From: Euryodendron excelsum
Taxonomy: Eukaryota; Streptophyta; Magnoliopsida; Ericales; Pentaphylacaceae
DNA: 64,000 nucleotides
Reading direction: 5' to 3'
NCBI GenBank assembly: GCA_033060915.1
Contig: CM065383.1
Span: forward strand, 14,520,001 to 14,584,000
Shown in pieces: positions 48,229-59,963 of this stretch. Numbering within the stretch: the stretch's first letter is position 1; each line of letters starts with the position of its first letter. The notes below the pieces were generated by a model that worked only from the letters and a program-made list of their open reading frames with translations, was not told where the DNA came from and did no database searches. A program made the position numbers and the translations under genes.

Positions 48229-51200
48229 CTACTGGTAGAACTTCTTTAGGTTGTTCGCATTCCAGGGTCGAGGCAATTGTCTTCCTTCTTCAACAGTTTC
48301 CAATTGGTATGCGCCAACGCCGACCTGGGATGCCACTCTGTAGGGACCCTCCCAGTTGAGGCCAAGCTTGCCATCCACTGGGTTCTTCGCTGCCCCCAGT
48401 ACCTTTCGTAGAACCAAGTCACCTGGAGCGAAGTTTTTAGGAAGAACCCGTTTGTTGTAGGAATGCCTTAACTGCCACTGGTATTCAGTGGGTCTGATCA
48501 AGGCAGCTTCCCTTTTCTCTTCGGTAAGATCTAGATCCTTCGCCAGCGTTTAGTCATTAAGTTCAGTATTGAAGGCTACCGATCTGATTATTGGTAGCTC
48601 TACCTTCAAAGTTATGACTGCTTCCACCCCATAGGCCAAAGAGAACTGGGTTTGGCCAGTTGATCTTCTTGGGGTGGTCCTATAAGACCACAGAACGCTG
48701 GGTAGCTCCTTTACCCATTTTCCTTTAGCTCTCTCTAGTTGCTTTTTGATCCCATTGAGCATAGTTTTGTTTGAGATATCGGCCTGCCCATTGCATTGTG
48801 GATAGGCTGGTGTTGAATAATAGTTCTTGATCCCAAGCTCCTCGCAAAACGATCTGAACATGTTGCCATCAAATTGAGTGTCGTTATATGAGACAATGAC
48901 ACGAGAGATGCCGAACCTTGTCACTATACTCTTCCACGTGAACCTTTTGGCGTCGATCTCCCTAATGTTTGACAAGGGCTCCACCTCCACCCATTTAGTG
49001 AAGTAGTCAGTCGCCACAATGAGGAACCTTTTATTACCCGGAGCTCGGGGCAAAGGCCCGACGATGTCTAGTCCCCACTGAGCAAAGGGCCAAGGATTGG
49101 TAATGGTTACGAGATCATCAGCAGGCTGATGTATGATGGGAGAGTACCTTTGACACTTTTCACACTTTAGGACGTACTGGGCTGCGTCTTTCTACATATA
49201 GGGCCACCAGTATCCTTGTGAGATAGCTTAGTGTGCTATCGATCTGTCGCCGATATGACTCCCACATATTCCTTCGTGGATTTCAAATAGGACCCCTTGC
49301 ACTTTATCTAGGTAAACACAGTACAAGTATGGACCTGTGAAGGAACGCCTGTAAAGTTCCTTGCTTGGTGATAGCCAGTATCTGAGAGCTGTATGTTTGA
49401 TTCATGTGGCTTCGTTTTTGTCCTCTGCCAGTTCGTCTTTGTCGAGGTAAGAGATAATTGGGTCTATCCAGGATGGTCCCAACTGTTCTACGGCCAAAGC
49501 TTGCTCTTCTTCTTGAAATATGCTTGGTCTGGCTAAAGTTTCCACGTTGATTATTCTTTTTAATCCTGACTTCAGGGCTGTTGCTAATGTCACCAAAGCA
49601 TCGGCATAAGAGTTATTGTCCCGGCTGATCTGGCAGAGTTTGTAATTGCTGAATTTGCTGAGCAGCTCATTAGCTTTAGCTAGGTACTACATCATTCTGT
49701 CATTCTTTGCTGCGTATTCTCCCGTAATCTAGTTGACGACAAGCAGGGAGTCTGAATAGATGATGATCTTAGGAATTTTGAGTTCAATGGCTCGGCGTAG
49801 CCTGGCGAGCAAGGCCTCGTATTCAAATTCGTTGTTGGAGGCAACAAACTCGAGCTTGATAGCTTGTTCGATAGTCAAACCGTCTGGTGTAATAAGCACT
49901 ATGCCCGATCCTGCCCCCTGATCATTAGAGGCTCCGTCGACGTAGAGTTGCCAATGATCAGTTTTCTCCCAAAGATCCAGGGGGAGGTCGTCGTGCGGTT
50001 GAGCAGGTGGTGGTGCTTGGTCGACTTTGGGTGGCAATTCAACAGAGAATTCGGCAATGAAATCTGCAAGGACCTGCCCTTTCACAGCCGATCTTGGATG
50101 GAACTTCATATCAAACTCCCCCAGTTCCACAGCCCATTTTGCCAATCTGCCAGAGAAGTCGACCCTTCTAAGGAGAGGTTTGAGCTGGTGGTCTGTGAGG
50201 ACGTTGATGGTGTGAGCTCTGAAGTAATGCACCAATTTGCGGGATGCTACTACCAGTGCAAGTGCTAATTTTTCTAAGGGTAAGTATCTACTTTCTGCTC
50301 CGAGAAGAGTTTTGTTGACATAGTAAACAGGCAACTACTGTCGATCTTCTTGCCTGAGTAGTACGACGCCGATAGCATGCTCCGACACCGCAAGGTAGAG
50401 GAAGAGTTCCCATGCTTGAGTGGTGTGGAGAGTAAGGGTGGTTGGGTCAAGTATTTCTTCAGATCTTTGAGGGCTTGGTCATATTCTGGGGTCCACTTCA
50501 ATTGCTCTTTTCTTCTGAGAAGCTGGAAGAATGGTCGGCACTTATCTGATGACCGGTTGATGAACCTGTTGAGTGTTGCTGCCATTCCGGTTAGCTTCTA
50601 CACTTCCTTAGCATTCTTCGGGGCCTAAATGCTCTGGATTGCACTAATCTGATGCGGATCCACCTCAATACCTCGATGTGTAACCAAGAACCCTAGGAAT
50701 TTGCCCCACCCAACTCCAAAGATGCATTTTAAAGCGTTCAGTCTCATCTTATACTGCTTTAGGATGTTGAGTACCTCTTTTAAATCTTCCAGATAGGAGC
50801 TGTTGAATTTGCTTTTCACCACCATATCGTTGATGTAGACTTCCACGGTGTTGCCGATCTGCTTCTTTAACATCTTGGTGACCAACCGCTGATACGTAGC
50901 CCCAGCGTTCTTCAGACCAAAAGGCATAACCTTATAACAAAATATACTCCTTGGAGTGATGAAGGCCGTCTTTTCTTGATCGTTTAGATGGAGGGGAATC
51001 TGGTGGTACCCCTAATAAGCATCCAAGAAACTCATCCTCCCGAAGCTAGTTGTTGCATCCACGAGATGGTCAATTTTGGGGAGGGGGAAAGGGTCCTTGG
51101 GGCATGTTTTGTTCAAATCAATGAAGTCCACATAAACCCTCCATTTTTCGTCCTTCTTTTTCACTACCACTGTATTTGAAAGCTAGCTCGGGTAGTTGAT

Positions 51201-51906
51201 TTCCTGAATTTCCCCAGCTTGCAAAAGCTTCTCGGTTTTTTCCATAACAGTGTGCACATGCTGTGTCGCTACTCTTCTCCCCTTTTGGACTACAGGTCGG
51301 CATTTTGGGTCAACATTCAGCCTATGGCAGCCAATATTGGCATCAATTCCCGGCATATCATAAAGGGTCCAGGCGAACACTTCCAGGTAACTTGTCAATA
51401 ACTCGATCAAGGAACATTCCTCTATTTTAGACAAAAAGGTGCCGATGACGAAGTACTTATCATCCTGCCGATCAATGTGTATCTTCTTTAGATCTTCCAC
51501 GGCCTTGTTCTCAGGGGTTTATCCCACATTGTCGATAGTGGGGGTGTCCTCGTGCAGTTCCATCATCTGCACATTTTCAGCCTTCTTCTTCGTTGTGCAT
51601 GCCATTAGGAAACACTGTTTGGCAGCCACTTGGTCTCCCCTTATTTCCCCTACTCCACCAGGGATGGGGAATCTGATCAGCTGATGGTAGGATGAGGGGA
51701 TAGCTTTCATGAGGTGTAGCTAGGTTCGTCCCATGATAGTATTGTAGGGGGAAGGCACGTTGACTACTAAGAATTCTGTCTACAACGTAATTCTTTCAGC
51801 AGTCACTGGAACCGTCACCTTCCCCATGGGCCAAACCGAATCTGAGCTAAATCCGACCAAAGGGTTGAGTGATGGTTAGAGGTCGGACTCCTTGAACTCC
51901 AATTTC
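48229..51906 (-). pseudogene. pol region of element C (RT, RNase H, integrase), inactive
   Basis: Minus-strand order: protease-RT linker (51710-51519), RT (about 51500-50625), RNase H 1 (50590-50060), a second RNase H with LYVDGASNDQGAG (about 49970-49560), the integrase zinc-binding region with KCEKCQRY (about 49160), the catalytic core (49053-48700) and a C-terminal GPYRV region ending KKFYQ at 48229. The polyprotein would copy RNA to DNA and insert it. Key residues are lost: the RT box reads YIND instead of YxDD (50826-50837), the integrase second Asp is Tyr (48886-48888), and its Glu is Asp (48778-48780). Roughly ten stops interrupt the frame. Two RNase H domains are characteristic of the Tat group. 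The N-terminal part is missing beyond 51906. Confidence 0.88.
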
Positions 51907-52240
51907 TTGAGGGGGGAAGACTATTCCCATTGACCTATGGAGCTTACAGCTTAAATTTATTAATGTTACTTCTTTCCAGCACCTGCTATGTCTTGAGCAG
52001 GGACTTGGTAAAGGGCACTTACAGGAAAATTGCATCCAAAGTAAGAATAGCCATGTAAAAGGCTTGTGCATGGAACGGGTCTCTCATTCTGACATGTTGG
52101 CTGTGATAGAAAGTGCCTATAAAAGATGGGGTACATGTATTGTTGCTCCGCATAGGAGTTAAAACTCTAATAATATGCTAACTTCATTGTTAGAGGTGGG
52201 TTTGCTGCTATGGAAACAGGGATCTTGTACCCCTAAAGGT
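51907..52240 (+). pseudogene. subtilase fragment, uninterrupted copy
   Basis: The first 230 bp repeat 44140-44367. Here the sequence continues past GTACATGTAT without a break, into a part equal to the main subtilase at 16815-16900 (GGTGGGTTTGCTGCTATGGA). Stop codons, including TAA in the Tyr-Lys block, show it is a relic. It represents the state before element C inserted. Confidence 0.7.
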
Positions 52241-52976
52241 ATCACAATTCTTTAAAAAGTTTCAAGGATACTGAGTACTCCTATTATTTCATTCCACTAT
52301 CACGATATTAGATTTTGGGAATGAAATAATTATATATTGGCAATGAAATAATAGAGAGAGTAATTACACTTTCACATTCTTAAACTACGACTCAATATCA
52401 TTTAACTCTTTAAACTTAAAAACTTTATACTTTGGCCCCTTAAAATCTAAATTGATATCAAGTCACCCCTTCTATTAAATATTTATTAGAAAAATGAATG
52501 AAAATTTATCACGTGACTTGCACATAGCTGAAAGATAATGTTTGACAAAATTATCATTACATCAATATAGAAGAACTTTTTGGACAAAATTACTCTTAGA
52601 AGATACTCTTAGAACATAACGAGACTTGGCTGTTTGGAAAAAATTTTAAAAAATTGTAGATAAGAAAAATTGTGAAAATTCGAATGGGCATAAGGCCATT
52701 TTTGGAATATAAATCTTGTTGTTCAAAGACTAAAATACATGACAAAAAGGTTAAAAATGTCAAATTATTAGTGTTAACACTTATTATGATATTTTAGAAG
52801 GTGAAAGTGTAAATTTTGTTTTAGTTTATGGAGGTTCAGAGATATTGAGTTATAGTTATAGAGATTAAAGAATAATTAACCCGTTAAATTATCTACTATG
52901 GGAATGGAATGTCCACACAAAGTTTTTTCATTGATAAGAAAAGAAAAAGCAAAGAAGTAAACTTAGAAGGCATATC
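52241..52976. repeat. AT-rich dispersed repeat, copy 3, left part
   Basis: From about 52300 it aligns with copy 2 (shared AAATTGATATCA, GGAATATAAATCTTGTTGTTC). The alignment breaks near 52893, where a composite insertion (RNase H fragment plus MITE) begins. Confidence 0.7.
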
Positions 52977-52979
52977 TAA

Positions 52980-53331
52980 GAGCATCTCCAAGGCCACTCT
53001 CTAAAATAGCTAGTCAAGACATATTTAAAAACTCCATTTTTTATTTTAGCTAGCCATTTTTAAAAAAATACTCCAATTATGCTCTCTATTTTAACTAGTC
53101 AACTCATGAATTATTTATTTTTTAATATTCACCCTAATAAAAGAAGAAATAAAAGAAGATAGAGAGAGAGATTTGTGAATTAAAATTTACATAGCCACTT
53201 TTGGCTCTCCAAATGAATGAGACTCTCTAAAATAGAGAGCCGTATAGAAAACCGGTTGGAGGATCATTTTTGAGATTTGGCTCTCTAAAATAGCTAAGAG
53301 AGCCAATCTAGACAGTCACTTGGAGATGCTC
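52980..53331. mobile_element. Tourist-like MITE (352 bp)
   Basis: Terminal inverted repeats GAGCATCTCCAAG and CTTGGAGATGCTC are perfect over 13 bp, flanked by the 3-bp duplication TAA (52977-52979 and 53332-53334). TWA target duplications and this kind of terminus are typical of PIF/Harbinger-derived Tourist MITEs. The inside is AT-rich with CTCTCTAAAATAGCTA repeated inverted near both ends. It has no coding capacity. Confidence 0.88.
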
Positions 53332-53345
53332 TAACAGACTTAACT

Positions 53346-53609
53346 CTATAAGCTTTTTTGACAAACCAGTCTTGGAGGGCCCAATTGAACCTTCAAAGCA
53401 TTGGAAGCTGTCCATTGAGCACTCCCATTTGCAAACTGAGGGCACCAACCAAACAACCAACTTCTCAAACTGGAAAGACGTTTAATATCTTCAACAATGG
53501 CCTTAATTTCTAATCTCCTCTCAATACTGGAACCTTCCAAATTTTGCATGAGCAAAGCAGAGTCTGTTTCAATGACTATCTGATAAGCATCCCTTGAGGC
53601 CATGCCCAC
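53346..53609 (-). pseudogene. RNase H-domain fragment (C-terminal half)
   Basis: An 87-codon minus-strand frame reads VIETDSALLMQNLEG, VEDIKRLSSLRSW, FGWCPQFANGSAQWTASNAL. This is the second half of an RVT_3-type RNase H domain: the TDS Asp is present, while the N-terminal half with the first Asp and Glu is absent. The frame then ends, and the 3' flank contains the MITE. It lies within an insertion relative to dispersed repeat copies 1 and 2, so it probably arrived as a 5'-truncated LINE or a gene fragment. A clean target duplication was not identified. Confidence 0.65.
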
Positions 53610-53612
53610 ATA

Positions 53613-53912
53613 AATTAAAAGCTGACAAATGACATAAGTTTCATCAAACCATTCTTTTCTTTATTATTTATTCATAATTGCTAATGTGAATAGATGGTTG
53701 AACATCCACATAGATCCACAAACAAAGATTATAGTTTTTATAATGTGCACCTCATACATGTTATGAATTTGTATAACAATCAGCACAACAACAAATGTTT
53801 CAGCCATGACACTTGCAAGGTTGATAATTAGCCCATGGGATAAAACCAATGTCCTTAATCCTTTTAACTCTAAAATCTAAAACTCCTTCACGATCGTGTT
53901 CTCCTTCATTGT
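53613..53912. repeat. AT-rich dispersed repeat, copy 3, right part
   Basis: Aligns with 40180-40490 (shared ACAACAACAAATGTTTC, TGTTCTCCTTCATTGTTG). On the minus strand it keeps the cysteine pattern CKC...NICCC..CY with a stop. The copy is cut at 53912 by the element D LTR. Confidence 0.7.
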
Positions 53913-54482
53913 TGGTAATGACGCTCCCTTGAGCAGGTCAGGTCCCCTGTCCACCGGGTCGGCCCGCGATCAGATCATCCCCTCGGATCCCGACTGGATG
54001 AACGCTCAGTGACCTCCTATTCTGGTCCGCCTCACTGACACATCGTTGGTCCCACACATGACATCGGACACCCTAGTGTACTTAGGGCGTGGGCTTGGAG
54101 TGCACGAGCGACAACAACCTTACCCCTGACACTGTTCTGACACACGCCACCATGGAGTGTGGGGATGATCCTCTCAAGTGTTCTGACACTGCTCTAACCC
54201 TCCAACTGGAGGCCGCCACGTGGAAAGGCCACCTACCACTCCCATGCAGACATACAAAGGGAAAACTCAACTCTTTCTCTAGGTACGCAAACATACACAA
54301 ACCAGAAGAAAACCTTAAGTCTATTCTCTCTATGAACTTGATTCTCTCAAATCTAACTTGAACACCGGAGGACCTTTAGCAGCCACCACACCGGTGAGCT
54401 TAGTGCAGGAGATCACTGACCAGCTGGCAGAGAGTTCATCTTAGACCTGGGGGTAAGACACCACGAGTTTGCTGCATCATCA
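53913..54482 (+). repeat. 5' LTR of element D (570 bp)
   Basis: Begins TGGTAATGACGCTCCC and ends GCATCATCA, two bases before the PBS. It matches 63579-64000 with scattered, mostly transition, differences. Its core promoter reads TACAAAG at 54253-54259 where the 3' LTR has TATAAAG. Confidence 0.92.
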
Positions 54483-54484
54483 GC

Positions 54485-54502
54485 TGGCGCCGTCTATGGG
54501 AA
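54485..54502 (+). promoter_or_regulatory. primer-binding site of element D
   Basis: TGGCGCCGTCTATGGGAA starts two bases after the LTR. The first bases TGGCGCCGT fit the 3' end of tRNAs used by Tat/Athila elements; the rest matches less well. Confidence 0.75.
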
Positions 54503-54524
54503 CCGACTTTTCTCGTGGCTTTTC

Positions 54525-56218
54525 ATGGTCTTGACTAGGTCTGGTATTAGCACTATCCCTAAAGAAAACTCGATGGCCGATTTAAGCACAGAGAAGATAG
54601 TCGCCCTGGAGAAGACGATGGCTGATATAATGGCCAGCATGCAACAGTTGGCCCGTCAAAATGCAGAGTTACTTCAACGAGCTATAGTTCCTCCAGCAGA
54701 GATTCCACTGCCGCCCAACCTGCCGGCAGTAGAATAAGAGGATCTGGAGGTCGACAAGGATCCTCCCATTCCCCCCAACAGCAACGAAAACGGCAATGGA
54801 GGGCAGGTTGAGGACCCTCTCCCATTGAAGAAGCGCAAACGAGTCACGCCATCCCGTCGAGGACAGAGATGGTAGGCGACAAACCGGAGAGCTCCCACGC
54901 TTGGGACGAACAGCTGAAGGCCATGCAGGCCCAGATGGTAAGAGTTTTGGCTGTTATGGAAGCCAAAGCCCCAAACACGGTGGACGCGCTCATCGGGAGG
55001 ACAGCTTCGGCCTTCACCCAAAAGGTGATGGACTATCCCCTCCCCCCAAAGTTCAAAATGCCAACCGTGGACGCGTTCGACAGATCTAGAGACTCAATGG
55101 ACCACTTGGAGACGTTTAGGGCGCTCAAGCATCTGCAGGTAGTGCCGGACGAGATCATGTGCAGAGCATTCCCAGTCACTTTGAAAGGCTCAACGTGGAC
55201 TTTGTTCAACAAGATCGAACCAGCGATAGTCTCCACCTTCAAAGAACTCAGCAAACTCTTTGTGAGCCACTACATCGGAGCCTAGAGACAGAGGAGGCCT
55301 GCGGCATATCTTTTGACTGTGAGGCTGAAGAAGAAGGAAACGCTACGGGAGTATGTAGGGAGGTTCAATCAAGAAACTTTAGCCGTGGACAACATGGACG
55401 ACAAGGTAGCCGTCACAGCGTTCATGAGCAGCTTGAGAAGTGAGAAACTCCTCTTCTCCTTATCGAAGAGGCCACCCCAAGACATGGCGGAATTGATGCT
55501 TCGAGCTTAAAAGCACATGAACCCAGAAGATGCCATGAGCGCCAGGCGAGACAATGACGAAGGGAGCGGCTAGCGCATGGAAAAGAAAAGGTCGGGTGAA
55601 ACCTTAAACGAGGATAAGGAGATGAATGTTAGCAGAACCAGTAACCGGCAAAGAGTCGGGGAGAAGAAAGACGTGAGCACTATCGCGATCTAGATCGAAC
55701 ATTCACCCCACTCACGACGAAGTTGAAAGATGGCCTGATGGAGATCAGGGAGGACCCGGACCTGAAATGGCCCGAGCCTCTAAAGACGCCATCAAGCATG
55801 AAGAATTGAAGGAAATACTGCAGGTTCCACCGTGATCACAACCATGGCACAGAAGACTGCGTCGACCTGAAGCAACAGATCGAGGATTTGATTAAACGGG
55901 GAAGACTCAGTTGCTATGTGGCTGGCCGAGACTGACCACGGGGGGAACGACGCAGCCTGGTATGGACTGAAACAACCACCCAGCCCATTGGAGAAATTAG
56001 GGTCATTGTAGGAGGATTCGCTAGAGGAGGGGAATCCTCTTCAGCATGGAAGAAGCACATTCGGGACATCCGAACCACACGATGAAGACCGAAGGCAACC
56101 AGCAAGAAGATGAAGATCGAAGGCCCGATGATCACCTTTACGGAAGGAGAGGCTGCCGAACTACACTAACCACACGATGACCCTTTGGTCATCTCAGCAG
56201 TGATCTCTAACTTCAAAA
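54525..56218 (+). pseudogene. gag of element D
   Basis: Starts MVLTRSGISTIPKENSMADL, 40 bp after the LTR, then an N-terminal coiled-coil segment ending in a stop at 54735. The Retrotrans_gag domain (MCRAFPVTLKGSTW, ELSKLFVSHYIGA) is in the frame ending at 55283 and continues, after a one-codon stop, in the frame at 55313-55510 (LREYVGRFNQETLAVD). The zinc-knuckle variant [14 protein letters not shown] lies at about 55820-55860 after a TGA. Alignment with the element A gag shows most stops at positions where A has CAG or CGA codons. The charged linker is degraded. Gag would form the particle; this copy cannot make a full-length product. Confidence 0.88.
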
Positions 56219-59200
56219 CTTCGAGAATCCTGGTCGCCAACGAGAGTTCGGCCAATATCCTGTTTTGGGGGGCCTTGAGAAGATGCAGATCGGCCAAGAG
56301 AAGCTGAAGCCAATCAACTCCCCCCCAGTCGACTTTACAAGAGACCGGGTGGTCCCTCTCAGGTCCATTGCCTTATCGGTGACCCTTGGGGAAGAACCAT
56401 ACCGGACGACGAAAATAGTCCACTTCTTGGTCGTGGACTGCCCATCTGCATACAACGCCATCATTGGCCGAACTACTCTGAACCAGTTCAAAGCAGTCAC
56501 CTCCACGTACCATCTCTAGACCAAGTTCCCGACCGACAATGGGGTCAGATGCGCTAGGGGTGACTAAAAGGAGGCACGGGAATGTTATATGGCTTTCCTA
56601 AAAGGGGAATCCAATAAAGAAACCCTGGTCATCGAAGAACTCAAACCAAGGGACAAAGAAGAGGTCAGGAGGGGCTCGCCAGCAGAGGAGCTCGAGGATG
56701 TTCCAGTCGAGGCTCAAGACCAAAACAGAGCAATAAAAATCGGAGCTGCCGCACCAGAGGAGTTGAAGATGCCACTACAGAGGTTCTTAAGGGACAACAT
56801 AGACGTGTTCGCCTGGTCTCACGAGGATATACTCGGTATTGACACACGAGTAGTAGCTCATTATTTGAACATTGACCCCGAGGCTAGGCCAGTCAAGCAG
56901 AAGAGAAGGAACTTTGCGTCGGATAAAAATGATGCAGTTGCTAAGGAAGTGGAGAAGCTGGTGCAGGCGAAGTTCATAAGAGAAGTGCATTACCCCACTT
57001 GGCTCTCCAACGTCGTCATGGTAAAGAAGTCCAATGGGAAATGACGGATGTACATTGACTTTACCAACCTAAACAAAGTGTGTCCAAAAGACAGTTTCCC
57101 CCTGCCAACCATTGACCTCCTCGTCGACTCTACCGCAGGGTATGGAATGCTAACTTTTATGGATGTTTTTTCAGGGTATAACCAGATCCGGATGGCCGAG
57201 CGTGACCAGGATCATACAGCCTTCATCACAGACCGGGGGCTCTATTACTACAACGTAATGCCGTTCGGACTAAAGAATGCAGGGACAACATACCAACGGC
57301 TAGTCAACTTCATGTTCAAATCACAGATTGAGCGTAATGTGGAAGTTTACATAGACGACATGTTGGTGAAGAGTAAGGAAGCCGCCAATCACTTGCGGGA
57401 TCTTGAAGAGACATTCCAAATACTCCGTAAGTACCGGATGAAGCTCAATCCCGCCAAGTGTGCCTCCGGTGTTGCCTCAGAGAAGTTCCTAAGCTTTATG
57501 GTCTCACAAAGGGGGATTGAGGCGAACCCAGAAAAGATTCAAGCCATCATTGACATGCAAGCGCCTCGGACGACAAAGGATGTTCAGCACCTGGTAGGAC
57601 GTGTCGCAGCTCTAAACGGATTTATCTCCCGGTCCATCGACAAGTGTCTTCCGTTCTTCAAAATCCTACGCAAAGTGTTCGAGTGGAATGAGGAGTGTGA
57701 AGTAGCCTTCAGTAAACTCAAACAATATCTTAGCTGAGCCTCGCTGCTCAGCCGAATTGTCCTGGGGGAGGAATTGCTTCTTTATTTGGCAATGTCGGCA
57801 ACAGCAGTGAGCTCAGCTCTTGTCCGAGAAGAAGCAGGGATCCAAAAGCCAGTGTACTACACCAGTCACGCCTTGTGTGGAGTAGAAGAACAGTACCCGA
57901 AGATGGAACTTATGGCCCTAGCGCTGGTGACCGCAGCTTCGCGCTTGAGGCCCTACTTCCAAGCTCATACCATCGTGGTGCTCACTGACCAGCCCTTGAA
58001 AAGCATTCTACACAAGCCCGAGACGTCAGGATGCTTGGTGAAATGGTCCATTGAACTTAGTCAGTTCGACATCCACTACCGACCCCGACTGACAATCAAA
58101 GGGCAAGCTGCTGCGGATTTCATCACAGAATTCACTAACCCACCCCCTGCCACCCTTGAAGCCGACTTACCCTACAGCCATTGGGTCTTGAATGTCGATG
58201 GTTCTTCCACTTACGATTCTAGTGGTGTCGGAGTGGTCCTCGTCACCCCAGATGGTCACAAGATGGAATATGCTCTCCGCTTCAAGTTCTCTGCCACCAA
58301 CAATGTTACTGAATACGAAGCACTTATTGCCGGACTCAAAATGGCTCTGCAAATAGGGGCCGAACAAATAGTGGTGCAAAGCGACTCTCAATTGGTGGTG
58401 GAGCAAGTCTAGGGAAAGTACGAGGCCAGAGAAGACAACATGAAGCAATACTACCAAATGGCGAAAAGGTTGGCCAGGAGGTTCATAAAAGTCTTACTAG
58501 AGTGTGTCCCATTATTGCAGAACAAAAAGGCGGACCGGCTAGCCAAGATCGCCTCGTCCAACAAGCCGGACCTGAACGTTCCAATTGAGATTCTTGATTC
58601 ACTGAGCATCCAGAGCCCGAAAGTCGACCAGATCGAGCCCGAAACCTCTTGGATGACCTAGATTAGGAATTTCTTGGAGAACGGAGACCTACCTGAAGAA
58701 AGGAACGAAGCGAGGCAAATTTAGTACTGTTCGAGTAGGTACCTCATATAAAATAGGGTTCTCTACAAAAGGGGGTACACCATGCCGCTGCTCCGCTGTG
58801 CCAGTGAGGGAGAGGCAGACTACATAATACGGGAGGTCCATGAAGGGTTGTGTGGGAACCACTCTGGTGGTTGGCCCCTCGCCAAGAAGATACTACGAAC
58901 GGCCTATTATTGGCCCACCATGGAAAGAGATGCCTAGGAATTTGTCAAGAAATGTGACATGTGTCAACGGTTCTCCAACATCTCGAGACTGCCCTCTCAA
59001 GAGCTGACCCCGATTCAGACCCCCTGGCCCTTCGCCCAGTGGGGGATCGACATCGTGGGATCATTGCCACTCGGCAAAGGGCAGACAAAGTTTGTGGTGG
59101 TGGCAATTGATTACTTCACTAAATGGGCAGAGGCAAAGGCCCTACCAACCATCACTAAAGAAAAAATGAAGAAGTTTTTGTGGCAAAATATCGTTTGTAG

Positions 59201-59885
59201 GTTCGGGATCCCTCGAACCATCATCACAGACAATAGGAAACAATTCGAGGGTAGACAGTTCAACCAGTTGTGCGCTGACTTGGGGATCAGCCACCACGCT
59301 TCCTCCCCCGAGCACCCTCAAGCCAACGACCAAGTCGAAGTTACTAACAGGTCCCTCTGGAAAATTCTCAAGACGAAGTTGGAGAAGGCCAAAGGCTTGT
59401 GGGTGGAGGAGCTCCCTAACATCCTTTGGACCTACAGAACGACGGAGAAAATGTCCACGGGGCAGACGCTGTTCTCGCTTACCTTTAGCACCGAAGCCGT
59501 TATCCTCGTAGAGATCGGCCTTCCTAGCCCGAGGATGGTATAGTTCGACCCCGTGGCCAACGACGAAGCTATGAATGTGGGCTTAGATATATTGGAAGAA
59601 AGGAGACTCCAGACAGCTATGAGGGTGGCGTCCTACCAACAGAAGATGCGCTAGTACCACCACTCCAGAGTTCGACCAAAAGACTTCACAACTAGGGACC
59701 TTGTTTTGAAAAGAGTCAACCAGTCCACCAAAGATCCTAGAGAGGGCAAGCTCAAACCCAATTAGGAAGGACCTTACAAAGTGGTCGGCACTACTAGGAA
59801 GGGGACCTACAGGTTAAAGAATTCAGATGGCAAGGAGCTTCCGCACCCGTGGCATGCAAAGCATCTCAGGAAATACTACTCTTGA
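56219..59885 (+). pseudogene. protease-RT-RNase H-integrase region of element D
   Basis: The protease box reads ILVANESSANILFWG: the catalytic Asp is Ala (56236-56238). RT follows (56760-57600) with DVFAWSHEDILGID, an intact YIDD box (57348-57359) and a TGA just before the first RT motifs at 57042. RNase H 1 (about 57770-58130) carries LYLAMSATAVSSALV and ADFITEF. The second, archaeal-type RNase H (about 58180-58412) has LNVDGSSTYDSSGVG and TEYEALIAGL. Integrase has zinc-binding HEGLCGNHSGG and KKCDMCQRF (58838-58970), Asp at GIDIVGS, Asp at TDN, and Glu at QVEVTN. The C-terminal end is GPYKV...HLRKYYS, stop at 59883-59885. At least eight further stops are spread along the frame. Two RNase H domains place it in the Tat group. 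Confidence 0.92.
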
Positions 59886-59963
59886 AAGGCTCCAAATTGT
59901 AACTCTACAGATTATCAATAAAAACGACTGTTTAACTATTGTCTACTTGTGTGGAATCGACAT

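Larger units (their letters stand above)
44368..51906 (-). mobile_element. element C: Tat-type Ty3/gypsy retrotransposon, 5'-truncated
   Basis: Read on the minus strand, it holds part of the protease region, RT, RNase H, a second RNase H, integrase, a tandem array, an aORF on the opposite strand, PPT and 3' LTR. The 5' LTR, PBS and gag are missing: the element stops at 51906, where a repeated host segment begins. The antisense aORF and second RNase H place it with the Tat group (Ogre, Retand and relatives). It is broken by many stops and by changed catalytic residues. Confidence 0.88.

Noticed and set aside
47859..48359. 166-codon plus-strand frame with repeated WPSLADLSNLDRTKF-like units
   Set aside because: It is the translation of the tandem array continuing antisense into the integrase end. 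Unit lengths of 56-64 bp break a common frame.
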